DNA from: an uncultured Paraprevotella sp.
GTDB taxonomy: Bacteria > Bacteroidota > Bacteroidia > Bacteroidales > Bacteroidaceae
NCBI GenBank assembly: GCA_944321975.1
Contig: CALUNJ010000010.1
Coordinates: 1 to 43,774, forward strand
Direction: 5' to 3'
Length of the DNA stretch: 43,774 nt
Shown: positions 9,171 through 17,572 of the stretch, piece by piece
How positions within the stretch are numbered: the stretch's first letter is position 1
Layout: each line of letters starts with the position of its first letter
Program-made: the position numbers and the translations under genes
Notes under the pieces: model-generated
The model's database searches: none
What the model saw: only the letters and a program-made list of their open reading frames with translations
What the model was told of the DNA's origin: nothing

Positions 9171-10812
9171 CGACCAAGTCTATACGCTCCGCCTGGGGGT
9201 GTTTCGGAAGCCCGGGCATGCGCATCATGTCGCCGACCACCAATACGATCATCTCGGCTCCGAAATTCGGCACCACTTCACGAATGTGGATCTTGAATCC
9301 CCGGGGCACGCCATAGGCATGTGCGTCGGCCGAGAATGAATATTGCGTCTTGGCGATGCAGACTGGATAGTGGCCGACGCCCAGCTGGCGAATGCGCTCT
9401 ATCGCCCGGCGTGCCGCAGGCGAAAAGGTCACGCCGTCGGCTCCATAGACCTGGCGCGCCACTTTTTCTGCCTTCACTTCTATCGGATCGTCATCGGCAT
9501 AGGTGAACGACAACGGCCCGGAGGGCTTCCGCTCAATGGTTTCCACCACAAGGCGGGCCAGTTCCTCGGCCCCCCGGCCGCCTTCCGAATAAGCGCTGTT
9601 CACCGCAAAGCCCACGCCCAGAGCCTCGCAGTGCGCCCTGCACAGGGCGATTTCTTCCTCCGTGTCTGTGTCATAACGATTGAAGCACACCACCACCGTC
9701 TGCCCGAAAGCCTGCATGTTGCGCACATGCCGGTCCAAGTTGGCAAAACCGCGTTGCAGCCCTGCGGCATCGGGGTTCCCGATCTGTTCCAAGGGCACGC
9801 CGCCATGCATCTTCAGCCCCCGCGTGGTGGCCACGACCACAGTCAGCTTCGGTTGCAGCCCCGCCTTCCGGCATTTGATGTTGAAAAACTTTTCCGCGCC
9901 CAGGTCGGCTCCGAATCCGGCCTCCGTCACCACATAGTCGGCATAGGTCATGGCCAGCTTCGTCCCCAAGACCGAACTGCACCCGTGGGCGATGTTGGCA
10001 AACGGGCCTCCGTGCACGATGGCCGGCGTATTTTCAGTAGTCTGCACGAGGTTCGGATGCAAGGCATCCTTCAACAACGCGCAGACGGCTCCGGCCACTC
10101 CCATGTCCTTCACCCGGAAGGGCTTGCCGTCGACCGTGGTGCCCAACACAATGTTTTCTATCCTCCGGCGCAGATCCTGCGCGTCTTCCGCCAGACACAA
10201 AATGGCCATGATCTCGGATGCCGGCGTGATGTCGAAACCACTTTCCATCACCACCCCGTTGGTCTTGGCCCCCAGTCCGGTCACGATGTAACGCAAGTTG
10301 CGGTCATTGATGTCCAACACCCTTTTCCACAACACCTCCTTCAGGGCAAAACCTTCATCGCGATGCTGGTAGACATAATTGTCCAGCAAGGCCGCAATCA
10401 TGTTGTGGGCCGACGTGATGGCGTGGAAGTCACCGGTGAAATGCAGGTTGATCCGCTCCATCGGAAGCACTTGGGCATATCCGCCCCCCGCCGCTCCGCC
10501 TTTCAGACCGAAACAAGGGCCAAGGGAGGGCTCGCGCAGGGCCACGATGTTCTTCTTCCCCAGCCGGCCCAGCCCCAAAGCCAGGCCTATGGACACCGTG
10601 GTTTTCCCGATGCCGGCCTTGGTGGGAGTGATGGCCGTCACCAGAATCAGACGGCTCCTCCGCACCTTTTCCCGATCAATAAGTTTCTCAGGCACCTTGG
10701 CTATATGCTTCCCGTAGTGTTCCAGTTCTTCCAAAGGGATTTGCACCATGCGGGCAATTTCCTCCACCGGGCGCAGCCGGCACGCATGGGCGATTTCAAT
10801 ATCACTTTTCAT
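9145..10812 (-). CDS. fhs: Formate-tetrahydrofolate ligase
   Basis: Cytosolic one-carbon enzyme that joins formate to tetrahydrofolate with ATP to give 10-formyl-THF for purine and fMet-tRNA synthesis. The 555-residue length is normal for the family. The nucleotide-binding segment [11 protein letters not shown] (~residue 57), the block [19 protein letters not shown], and [15 protein letters not shown] plus the later AKTQYSFS region are all characteristic. It is first in a minus-strand unit, with a good promoter ~30 bases upstream of the ATG, and its 3' end overlaps the sensor-kinase gene by 26 bases. fmt, which uses 10-formyl-THF, is elsewhere in this window (29554). Confidence 0.96.
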   Translation of the reverse strand: MKSDIEIAHACRLRPVEEIARMVQIPLEELEHYGKHIAKVPEKLIDREKVRRSRLILVTAITPTKAGIGKTTVSIGLALGLGRLGKKNIVALREPSLGPCFGLKGGAAGGGYAQVLPMERINLHFTGDFHAITSAHNMIAALLDNYVYQHRDEGFALKEVLWKRVLDINDRNLRYIVTGLGAKTNGVVMESGFDITPASEIMAILCLAEDAQDLRRRIENIVLGTTVDGKPFRVKDMGVAGAVCALLKDALHPNLVQTTENTPAIVHGGPFANIAHGCSSVLGTKLAMTYADYVVTEAGFGADLGAEKFFNIKCRKAGLQPKLTVVVATTRGLKMHGGVPLEQIGNPDAAGLQRGFANLDRHVRNMQAFGQTVVVCFNRYDTDTEEEIALCRAHCEALGVGFAVNSAYSEGGRGAEELARLVVETIERKPSGPLSFTYADDDPIEVKAEKVARQVYGADGVTFSPAARRAIERIRQLGVGHYPVCIAKTQYSFSADAHAYGVPRGFKIHIREVVPNFGAEMIVLVVGDMMRMPGLPKHPQAERIDLVDGEIVGLS

Positions 10813-10840
10813 GAGACCTATTTGTAACTATTAATAAGGA

Positions 10841-10872
10841 ACAAAGGTAATTAAAAAACGCCAACCCGCAAA
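10841..10872 (-). promoter_or_regulatory. Bacteroides-type promoter for the fhs unit
   Basis: Read on the minus strand, 10849-10841 is TACCTTTGT, a full match to the -7 element TAnnTTTG. A TTTG (10872-10869) lies 19 bases further upstream at the -33 position. The 5' leader would be about 20-25 bases. Confidence 0.7.
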
Positions 10873-11116
10873 GGCAAGCCCGCCGGAAAAAAGGCACAGC
10901 CTGAGAACTGGTAAAAAAAGGCAAACAAATAGGGATAAAGTCCCCCTGCGGGATTCCCCTATCCTCCCTTCCCAAGGGGGCACGGCTGCCTCCTGCCGTT
11001 CTCCAAAGGGGAAACAAAACACCTCCTCAAAAGGAACGGAAACCTTTCAAACGGGAGAGCACCCCCTCTTCCTTCGCGGAACACATGGCCGCCTCCCGCA
11101 CGTGCCAAACAAAAAA

Positions 11117-11164
11117 AGCACTTCCGGCCCTTTTCCGCACACGCGGCCAAGGCCCGGAAGTGCT
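11117..11164 (-). terminator. Intrinsic terminator of the paaK/ior operon
   Basis: An 11-bp stem (AGCACTTCCGG at 11117-11127 with 11154-11164) is followed on the minus strand by a run of seven T (complement of 11111-11117). It lies 25 bases after the ACT-protein stop, a clear Rho-independent terminator. Confidence 0.85.
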
Positions 11165-11188
11165 TCCCTACACCGGGAAAAGGACGGC

Positions 11189-11608
11189 CTACAGCTGGCG
11201 TCCCTCCAAAATGTCGCAATCTTCCTCTGACAGCCATTTCAGGCATTCGCCCAAATCGCTTGGACGGATCACGATGTGCGCCTTCTCGCCCTGCGCAAAA
11301 GCATACATGTATTCAATGAACACCTGATGTGCGGCCAAACGCTCCAAGATGCCGGAAAGCGCTCCCGCCACATTCGGGCAACTGATGCACACCACGTCGG
11401 TCAGCACCACGGCAAAGTTTTCCGCCCGCAAGACATCCACCGCCTTGTCCACATCGGACACGATCAGACGAAGAATGCCGAAATCCGTCGTTTCGGCCAT
11501 GCTGAACGCATGCATGTTGATGCCCTGCCGGCCCAACGCCTTGGCCACGTCATTGATTCGTCCGCCCTTATTCTCCAAGAACACGGACAATTGTTTGATG
11601 GTTTCCAT
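11189..11608 (-). CDS. Tandem ACT-domain protein
   Basis: The protein has 139 residues and is built of two ACT folds. The first begins IKQLSVFLENKGGRINDVAKALGRQGINM and the second TDVVCISCPNVAGALSGILERLAAHQVFIEYM. ACT domains bind amino acids or related small ligands and usually regulate metabolic enzymes. There is no catalytic domain. Its fixed position as last gene after paaK, 22 bases downstream, suggests it senses an aromatic amino acid or regulates PaaK or the oxidoreductase. That role is inferred from context. Similar paaK-ACT pairs are common in anaerobic Bacteroidales. Confidence 0.85.
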   Translation of the reverse strand: METIKQLSVFLENKGGRINDVAKALGRQGINMHAFSMAETTDFGILRLIVSDVDKAVDVLRAENFAVVLTDVVCISCPNVAGALSGILERLAAHQVFIEYMYAFAQGEKAHIVIRPSDLGECLKWLSEEDCDILEGRQL

Positions 11609-11630
11609 AGCTATTCCTTTCTTTTAACGG

Positions 11631-12941
11631 TTAAGCCAATACACGTTTGTCGATCACCCGGGTGCTCTTCCCCTCGCTACGCGGCAAGCTGTTGGGTTCG
11701 GCCAGTTTCACTTCCGCACTGATGGATAACACGCTCTTCAATCGTTCGCCCAGTTTGCGCCGCAAATCGAGCATGCCGCCCATGTCGTCTGAAAAACAGT
11801 CGGGACGCAATTCCACCTGCACTTCCAAGGTGTCGAGATTGTTCTTTCTGTCCACCACCAGCATGTAGCGGGGCGCGAATTCCGGCATTTCCAGAATCAC
11901 GGACTCCACCTGTGAGGGGAACACGTTGATGCCCCGGATGATCAGCATGTCGTCGCTCCGGCCCAATATGCGGGTGAAACGGATGCTGGTGCGGCCACAA
12001 GCACACGTGCCCGGCATCAGGGTGGTCAGGTCCTTTGTGCGGTAACGCAAAAGCGGCATGCCGGTCTTGGTCAGCGTGGTGAGCACCAACTCGCCTTCCT
12101 GCCCCAGGGGAAGCACCTCGCCAGTCTCCGGATTGATGACCTCGGGATAAAAATGGTCTTCGGCTATGTGCGAACCGTCCTTGCAGCCACACTCATAAGC
12201 CACTCCCGGCCCCATGATTTCGCTCAGGCCGTAAATATTGTAAGCCTGTATGCCCAGACGTTCCTCGATCTCACGCCGCATGTTCTCCGTCCACGGCTCG
12301 GCGCCGAAAGCCCCGATGCGCAGCTTCAGGTCGTCGGCCGAAAGCCCCTGTTTGTGCAAGGCTTCAGCCAGGTAAAGGGCATAGGAAGGGGTGCAAGCCA
12401 ATCCCGTCACGCCCAAGTCGCGCAAGAGGCGGATGTGCTTCTCCGTGTTGCCCGTGGAAGTGGGCAGCACGGTGGCCCCCAAATGCTCCACACCGTAGTG
12501 CGCCCCCAACCCGCCGGTGAAAAGCCCGTAACCGTAGCCCACCGACACGATGTCGCCCCGCGTCACCCCGTAGGCAGTCAGTGCCCGCGCCGTGACCTCC
12601 TTCCAGATTTCCAAGTCACGGTAAGTGTAGCCCACGATGGTGGGATTGCCCGTCGTTCCGGACGAAGCGTGAATGCGCACGATTTCCGACATGGGCGTAG
12701 CCAGCAGCCCCACCGGGTAATTGTCGCGCAGGTCGGCCTTCGTGGTAAAGGGCAACTTCACGATGTCGTCTATCGTACGGATGTCGGCCGGCAACAAGTC
12801 CAGCTCCTGCATCTTGTGGCGGTAAAAAGGCGTATTGTGATACACCAGGTCTACCAACTTATGCAACCGTTTCCCCTGCAAGTCGCGCAACTCGTCGCGG
12901 CTCATGCACTCTTTGTTTCTATTCCAAATTTCGTTTTCCAT
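11631..12941 (-). CDS. paaK: Phenylacetate-CoA ligase family, AMP-forming
   Basis: This cytosolic acyl-adenylate enzyme of 436 residues activates phenylacetate (or indoleacetate-type acids) to the CoA thioester, or may run towards acid plus ATP in a fermentative setting. The adenylate P-loop is HASSGTTGNPT (~residue 91). The aromatic/Ala region YNIYGLSEIMGPG, the hinge region LGRSDDMLIIRGINVFPSQVE and the C-terminal Lys region (PRSEGKSTRVIDKR) are typical of PaaK. It lies in the operon with indolepyruvate oxidoreductase, which makes aryl-acetyl-CoA, so in this anaerobe substrate-level ATP formation from aryl-acetyl-CoA is plausible, but the direction cannot be told from sequence. Confidence 0.9.
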   Translation of the reverse strand: MENEIWNRNKECMSRDELRDLQGKRLHKLVDLVYHNTPFYRHKMQELDLLPADIRTIDDIVKLPFTTKADLRDNYPVGLLATPMSEIVRIHASSGTTGNPTIVGYTYRDLEIWKEVTARALTAYGVTRGDIVSVGYGYGLFTGGLGAHYGVEHLGATVLPTSTGNTEKHIRLLRDLGVTGLACTPSYALYLAEALHKQGLSADDLKLRIGAFGAEPWTENMRREIEERLGIQAYNIYGLSEIMGPGVAYECGCKDGSHIAEDHFYPEVINPETGEVLPLGQEGELVLTTLTKTGMPLLRYRTKDLTTLMPGTCACGRTSIRFTRILGRSDDMLIIRGINVFPSQVESVILEMPEFAPRYMLVVDRKNNLDTLEVQVELRPDCFSDDMGGMLDLRRKLGERLKSVLSISAEVKLAEPNSLPRSEGKSTRVIDKRVLA

Positions 12942-12992
12942 TGTGTTTCTGACGGCCAGACGGCCGTTGGTGTTATTGGTATTAAAAGAATA

Positions 12993-14318
12993 TTATGCGT
13001 TGTCCAAAGGGTGGTCCATGCGGAACGCCTTCATCCGCTCTTCCATGACGGGATATAGTTCCTCCCTCATGCGGGAAGTGCAGGCCCTCACGCCGCCCTG
13101 TTCGCTTCCGGTGGTCTCCAGCGAAATGCTGCTCACGCCATAATAGAGCAACTCACGCAACAGTTCCCCGCCGCTCATCTGGCCATAACCGATGGTGAAG
13201 AAAAAGCCGTCGCCCACGGGGCGGGTCACATCATAGTCATATACGATGTGGAAACCATTGTCCGTGAAAACCTTTTTCATCCGTTCGGCGCGGCGGGCAT
13301 ATTCACGCATGTCGGCGGAAAAGTCCAGCTCGCCGTCGGTGGCAGCCCGCAACATCTCGGCATAGCCATACTGCGTGGAAGCCGTGCAACCGGAAGTGAT
13401 CATGTAGAGAATGGAAGCCACAAAGGTCTGCCCGAAAATGCCGGAGTCTCCATAGCGTTCGGCCAAGGCCGGGAAATGGCGGTCGAACAATTTGTCGGAC
13501 ACACAAGCCGCAGCCATGCGCTGTCCGGCATAGCTGAAGATCTTGGAAGAAGAAAGCATGAGGATATAATTATCCGTGTATTTGGCCACCGTGGGCGGAT
13601 AGGGCGGTTGCCAGGGTTTGCCCAGATCCTGACGGAAATCCATGCAAAAATAGGCCATGTCTTCCAACACCACCGCGTCGTAGCGCGTAGCCAACTCGCC
13701 AATGATGGCCAGTTCACTGTCTTCCAAGCAAATCCACGCCGGATTATTCGGATTGGAATAGATGATGGCTGCAATGTCGCCCCGCTCCAGATAGCTTTCC
13801 ATCTTGTCCCGCAAGGCTTCCCCCCGGTAGTGATAGATGTCAAACTGCTCCCACTCCACCCCGATAATGCGCAACTGCGACTTCTGGATGGGAAACCCCG
13901 GATCGATGAACAAGACCTTGTCCTTGCCTTTCACGCATTGTGTCGTGATGACGAACGCCCCGAAAGAGGCTGCCACCGATCCTGTCGTCGGGATGCAGGA
14001 ACGCGGCGACACGTCGACGTCGATGAAAGCCTTCACGAAACGCGACACTTCGCGTTTCAGCTCGGGCACTCCGTCGGCTGCCGGATATTGCGACCCGACG
14101 CCACGGTCCAACGCAGCCTTCTCGGCCTCCACGCCGATGCGGTTGGCCGGCAACCCGGGCGAACCTTGGTCCATGCGGATAAAAGGGATGCCCGTGAGCT
14201 GCTCCAGCCGGGATGCCACCAGCAACACCTCTCCGATCGTGGCATGGGCAAGGTCGGCTATCTGTAGCTCCTTCACCACAGATGCCACCAGTTCTTCGCT
14301 AAACACTTGATGTCCCAT
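12993..14318 (-). CDS. PLP-dependent class I/II aminotransferase
   Basis: Fold-type I aminotransferase of 441 residues. The Schiff-base lysine lies in MLSSSKIFSYAGQRM; YSNPNNPAW carries the conserved Asn, LEDMAYF the Asp that contacts the pyridine nitrogen, and RACTSRM near the end supplies the likely substrate-carboxylate Arg. The exact specificity is not readable. Context is informative: it sits 14 bases after iorB and before paaK, with an omega-amidase heading the operon, so I infer a transaminase for aromatic or branched amino acids yielding 2-oxo acids for IorAB, perhaps using glutamine as the partner. Confidence is high for the class and low for the substrate. Confidence 0.88.
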   Translation of the reverse strand: MGHQVFSEELVASVVKELQIADLAHATIGEVLLVASRLEQLTGIPFIRMDQGSPGLPANRIGVEAEKAALDRGVGSQYPAADGVPELKREVSRFVKAFIDVDVSPRSCIPTTGSVAASFGAFVITTQCVKGKDKVLFIDPGFPIQKSQLRIIGVEWEQFDIYHYRGEALRDKMESYLERGDIAAIIYSNPNNPAWICLEDSELAIIGELATRYDAVVLEDMAYFCMDFRQDLGKPWQPPYPPTVAKYTDNYILMLSSSKIFSYAGQRMAAACVSDKLFDRHFPALAERYGDSGIFGQTFVASILYMITSGCTASTQYGYAEMLRAATDGELDFSADMREYARRAERMKKVFTDNGFHIVYDYDVTRPVGDGFFFTIGYGQMSGGELLRELLYYGVSSISLETTGSEQGGVRACTSRMREELYPVMEERMKAFRMDHPLDNA

Positions 14319-14332
14319 ATGCTTCCATCCTC

Positions 14333-14914
14333 CTATTCTACCAATGCCGCATCGTGGCCGATGTCAAAGGCCCGCTGGTTCATCTCCACCACGGCTTCGC
14401 CCTTGGCGGCAAAAATCCGTGCGACACTCCCCCGCAATTGCTCCACGGTGAGAATGTTCAGGAAACGTGCGGCCGCACCCAGCAAAATCACGTTGGCACA
14501 CTTCGGCATGGCATGTTCGCGCGCCAAAGCCTCCACGTCCACCATGACGACGTGTGGCAAGGCCTTCAAGGCTGCAGACCAATCCTCGTCGGCCGGATAA
14601 TTCGGGATATTCTTAAAAGGCGAAGAAGAAGTAATGACCCAACCCTCCTTGTCCAAATAGGGCAAATAGCGCAACGCCTCCATCGGTTCCAACGAAAGGA
14701 TCATGTCGGCCGTGCCTGCCGTGATCAGGTCGGAAGCTATAGGGCCGTCCGCCAAGCGAAGATTGGACTGCACGTCCCCCCCCCGCTGGCTCATGCCGTG
14801 GACTTCAGCCTGTTTCAAGGTCAACCCGGCCTGTGTGGCGGCCTCGCCGATGATGGTGGCAATGGAGAGGATGCCTTGCCCCCCCACGCCGGATAGAATG
14901 ATATCTTGTTTCAT
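14333..14914 (-). CDS. iorB: Indolepyruvate:ferredoxin oxidoreductase, beta subunit
   Basis: Beta (gamma-type) subunit of the 2-oxoacid:ferredoxin oxidoreductase that converts arylpyruvates plus CoA to aryl-acetyl-CoA, CO2 and reduced ferredoxin. The protein has 193 residues from the Met at 14914. A longer frame begins at 14968, but the conserved start DIILSGVGGQGILS follows the inner Met directly, and that ATG overlaps the iorA stop by 4 bases (ATGA), indicating translational coupling. VHGMSQRGGDVQSNLR and PIASDLI are family blocks. Confidence 0.93.
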   Translation of the reverse strand: MKQDIILSGVGGQGILSIATIIGEAATQAGLTLKQAEVHGMSQRGGDVQSNLRLADGPIASDLITAGTADMILSLEPMEALRYLPYLDKEGWVITSSSPFKNIPNYPADEDWSAALKALPHVVMVDVEALAREHAMPKCANVILLGAAARFLNILTVEQLRGSVARIFAAKGEAVVEMNQRAFDIGHDAALVE

Positions 14915-16524
14915 GACTTCTTTTCTGCTCTTTTTTGTTTCAATTTCCGGTTCAGGGTCTGGATGCACTCCCTGCGCGGGATGACCACGGAAACCCCCTT
15001 ATATTCGATCTCTTCACGAAGAATACGCGTAATCTCTTCCATGTTCTTGGGCAAAGGCACCACCACGCGCACATGTTCCGGCTCCACGCCAAGCCCCAGG
15101 CAAATGGCCTCGAACTTGTTGGTGCCGGCAGAATCTTGACCACCGGTCATGGCCGTGGTCAGATTGTCTGAAATGATCACGGTGATTTGCGCCTTGTCGT
15201 TCACCGCATCCAACAAGCCTGTCATGCCGGAATGAGTGAACGTGGAGTCACCGATCACTGCTATCGCGGGAAAGACTCCGGCATCCGCGGCTCCTTTGGC
15301 CATCGTGATGGAAGCCCCCATGTCGAGACAAGTGTCGATGGCGCGGAAGGGTGGCAACGCCCCCAACGTATAGCAACCGATGTCGGCAAACACCCGTGCA
15401 TTCGGATAATCCTTCACCACTTCATTCAACGCCGTGTACACGTCCCGGTGCCCGCATCCTTGGCACAAGGCTGGCGGACGGGACACCACCTCTTTCGGCA
15501 TTTCAAAAAACCGGACGGGCTGGTGCCCCATAGCCGTTGCCACGCTATCGGGAGTCAGTTCCCCGGTGCGCGGCAAATCACCCGTCAAACGCCCCTTCAC
15601 AGGATAGTCCGCCGACAGCATGCCTTTGACAAGCTCCTCGGCAAACGGCTGCCCGTCTTCCACGACAAGAATCCCGTTGCTGTCTTCCGCCAACTGGCGC
15701 ACCAACGACACGGGCAATGGGTATTGCGTGATCTTTAACACATTAAAACAAGACTTGGCTTCCTTCACTTCCTCTACATAATTATAGCCGATGCCGCAAG
15801 CCAGGATTCCCATCGGTTTCTTCTTGTCCGACGGCTCATAACGGGTATAAGGAGCCTTGGCCGCCAGTTCCTCCAATCGAGGCTGTTGCTCCACCAAAGC
15901 CGCATACTTCCGCCGCGAGTTGGCCGGCAGAAGCACCCAACTTGCCGGGTCTTTCGCGCAAGGCAACGCCTGCACATCGGAAGCCGAATCCTTCACCGTG
16001 ACTGCCGCCCGGGAATGTGCCAGACGCATCACGATGCGCATCAGCACCGGCAACTTCTCACGCTCGGAAAGTTCAAAGCCATACTCCATCATGTCGTAAG
16101 CCTCTTGTTGGGTGGAAGGCTCTAAAACAGGCATCAAAGAAAATTTTCCATAAAAACGGGAATCCTGTTCGTTTTGCGACGAATGCATGGAAGGATCATC
16201 TGCCACAATCACAATCATGCCGCCGTTCACCCCCGTGATGGCAGAATTGACAAACGCGTCGGCAGCCACGTTCAACCCCACATGCTTCATGCAGGCTATG
16301 ACCCGTCCGCCGGCATAGGAAACGCCCAAAGCCGCTTCCACCGCTGTCTTTTCATTCGTACACCAAGTGCTATGCAGCCCGCGTTCGCGTGCCAGCGGGT
16401 GACGTTGGATATATTCGGTGATTTCCGTGCTCGGTGTCCCCGGATAGGCATACACCCCGCGGATGCCCGCATGGATCGCCCCCAAGGCAATCGCCTCGTC
16501 ACCCAATAAAAGTTTCTTTTCCAT
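14911..16524 (-). CDS. iorA: Indolepyruvate:ferredoxin oxidoreductase, alpha subunit, without ferredoxin tail
   Basis: Catalytic thiamine-diphosphate subunit, 537 residues. The N-terminal POR domain starts LLGDEAIALGAIHAGIRGVYAYPGTPSTEI. The TPP-binding half carries ALCQGCGHRDVY, DIGCYTLG and the GDSTFTHSG ... ISDNLTTAMTGGQ block. The archaeal enzyme continues past the RREC motif into a ferredoxin-like domain with two Cys clusters. Here the chain stops about 18 residues after IPRREC with no Cys cluster, so the electron-transfer domain is absent. Family members of this length occur in Bacteroidales, so this is probably a lineage form rather than a truncation. It lies 19 bases after the omega-amidase stop. 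Confidence 0.92.
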   Translation of the reverse strand: MEKKLLLGDEAIALGAIHAGIRGVYAYPGTPSTEITEYIQRHPLARERGLHSTWCTNEKTAVEAALGVSYAGGRVIACMKHVGLNVAADAFVNSAITGVNGGMIVIVADDPSMHSSQNEQDSRFYGKFSLMPVLEPSTQQEAYDMMEYGFELSEREKLPVLMRIVMRLAHSRAAVTVKDSASDVQALPCAKDPASWVLLPANSRRKYAALVEQQPRLEELAAKAPYTRYEPSDKKKPMGILACGIGYNYVEEVKEAKSCFNVLKITQYPLPVSLVRQLAEDSNGILVVEDGQPFAEELVKGMLSADYPVKGRLTGDLPRTGELTPDSVATAMGHQPVRFFEMPKEVVSRPPALCQGCGHRDVYTALNEVVKDYPNARVFADIGCYTLGALPPFRAIDTCLDMGASITMAKGAADAGVFPAIAVIGDSTFTHSGMTGLLDAVNDKAQITVIISDNLTTAMTGGQDSAGTNKFEAICLGLGVEPEHVRVVVPLPKNMEEITRILREEIEYKGVSVVIPRRECIQTLNRKLKQKRAEKKS

Positions 16525-16543
16525 ATATAAAATAACAGTCTGT

Positions 16544-17308
16544 TTAAAGTTTCAAATCAAATCCGTCTGCATCTTCCAACACGGGGAATTTCTGCCGGAA
16601 AGCCTCCAAGCTGTCCATGTCAAGCTCTACCGTCACACTGCCGGCCTTTCCACGTTCACACTCCGCCAAGGTCTTCCCATAAGGGTCAATGCACAACGTG
16701 CCGCCACAATAGTCACATGCCGGATCGGTGCCCACGCGATTCACTCCTGCCACATAGCACTGGTTCTCAATAGCCCTGGCTCTCAACAAGGCAAGCCATG
16801 CCTCTACGCGTGAAGTCGGCCAATTGGCTACATAAAGTATGGCATCGTAATCCTTTCGGCTACGCGACCAAACCGGGAAACGCAGGTCATAGCAAACCAG
16901 CAGCAGGAAACGCACCCCGGCGTATTCCACGATCACTCGTTCGCGTCCTGCCGTGAAGTGACGGTCTTCGCCGCCATAAGTAAACAAGTGGCGCTTGTCG
17001 TAAGTGCGGTATGAACCGTCAGGAAACACGAAATAAAAGCGATTGCAATATTTCCCTTCCTCCCACACCGCGAGACTGCCGGCCACGGCGCAGCCATGCT
17101 CCTGCGCATAACTGCACATCCAACGTAACGTGTCACTATCTGCCGGTTCGGCCAACCCTTCTGGCTCCGTACAGAAGCCCGTGGAAAACATTTCCGGCAA
17201 CACATAAAGAGACGATCCGGGCCGTGCGTTCATCGCTTGCTCGGCCGCACGCACATTTTCCTCCGGTTTCCCCCACACAATATCTTGTTGCAAAAGTGTT
17301 ATTTTCAT
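16544..17308 (-). CDS. Carbon-nitrogen hydrolase, omega-amidase (YafV/NIT2-like)
   Basis: Nitrilase-superfamily amidohydrolase of 254 residues. The catalytic triad is visible: Glu in VLPEMFSTGF (~43), Lys in YDKRHLF (~112) and Cys in LLVCYDLRFPVW (~145). The MFSTGF and RHLFTYGGED segments are typical of the YafV branch, which hydrolyses alpha-ketoglutaramate or alpha-ketosuccinamate. As first gene of an operon with an aminotransferase, it would pull a glutamine-dependent transamination forward by destroying alpha-ketoglutaramate. The family is clear from sequence, and the coupling is inferred from the family's biology and gene order. Confidence 0.88.
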   Translation of the reverse strand: MKITLLQQDIVWGKPEENVRAAEQAMNARPGSSLYVLPEMFSTGFCTEPEGLAEPADSDTLRWMCSYAQEHGCAVAGSLAVWEEGKYCNRFYFVFPDGSYRTYDKRHLFTYGGEDRHFTAGRERVIVEYAGVRFLLLVCYDLRFPVWSRSRKDYDAILYVANWPTSRVEAWLALLRARAIENQCYVAGVNRVGTDPACDYCGGTLCIDPYGKTLAECERGKAGSVTVELDMDSLEAFRQKFPVLEDADGFDLKL

Positions 17309-17331
17309 ACATTTTCAATCTTACATCAGGG

Positions 17332-17339
17332 CAAAGTTA
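17332..17339 (-). promoter_or_regulatory. -7 promoter element of the omega-amidase/ior/paaK operon
   Basis: Read on the minus strand this is TAACTTTG, an exact match to the Bacteroides -7 consensus, 24 bases upstream of the first ATG of the operon. No clear -33 TTG at the right distance was seen. Confidence 0.65.
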
Positions 17340-17572
17340 ACAAAATAAAAGGATAAAACGGCCTTTTGAACAAAACTATTCATAGAAAAGGCTTAAAAAA
17401 GATTGTCTTTCGAAGATTTTACCGGAAAAGCTGCCGCCGTAAAGAAAGAAACGAATGGCCGCCCACCCCAAAAGGCGCCGCGGCCATTCTCAAACCGGCA
17501 TTGGCTCATCCTGGTTGCCACAATCGCCTTCCTGGAAGCCATTCCCCGGACTTCGTTCCAACATCCCCCTTT

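Larger units (their letters stand above)
10813..11188. other. Gap between the ACT-protein gene and fhs
   Basis: It holds the fhs promoter (10841-10872) and the terminator of the upstream six-gene operon (11117-11164). Between them (about 10874-11110) is GC-rich sequence with short imperfect inverted repeats and no credible gene. Confidence 0.6.

Noticed and set aside
5235-9296. Long plus-strand open frames opposite the sensor kinase (5235-6926 and 7125-9296)
   Set aside because: They have His/Gln/Pro/Arg-rich composition typical of antisense shadows and no domain signals; the kinase strand carries clear N, G1 and G2 boxes.
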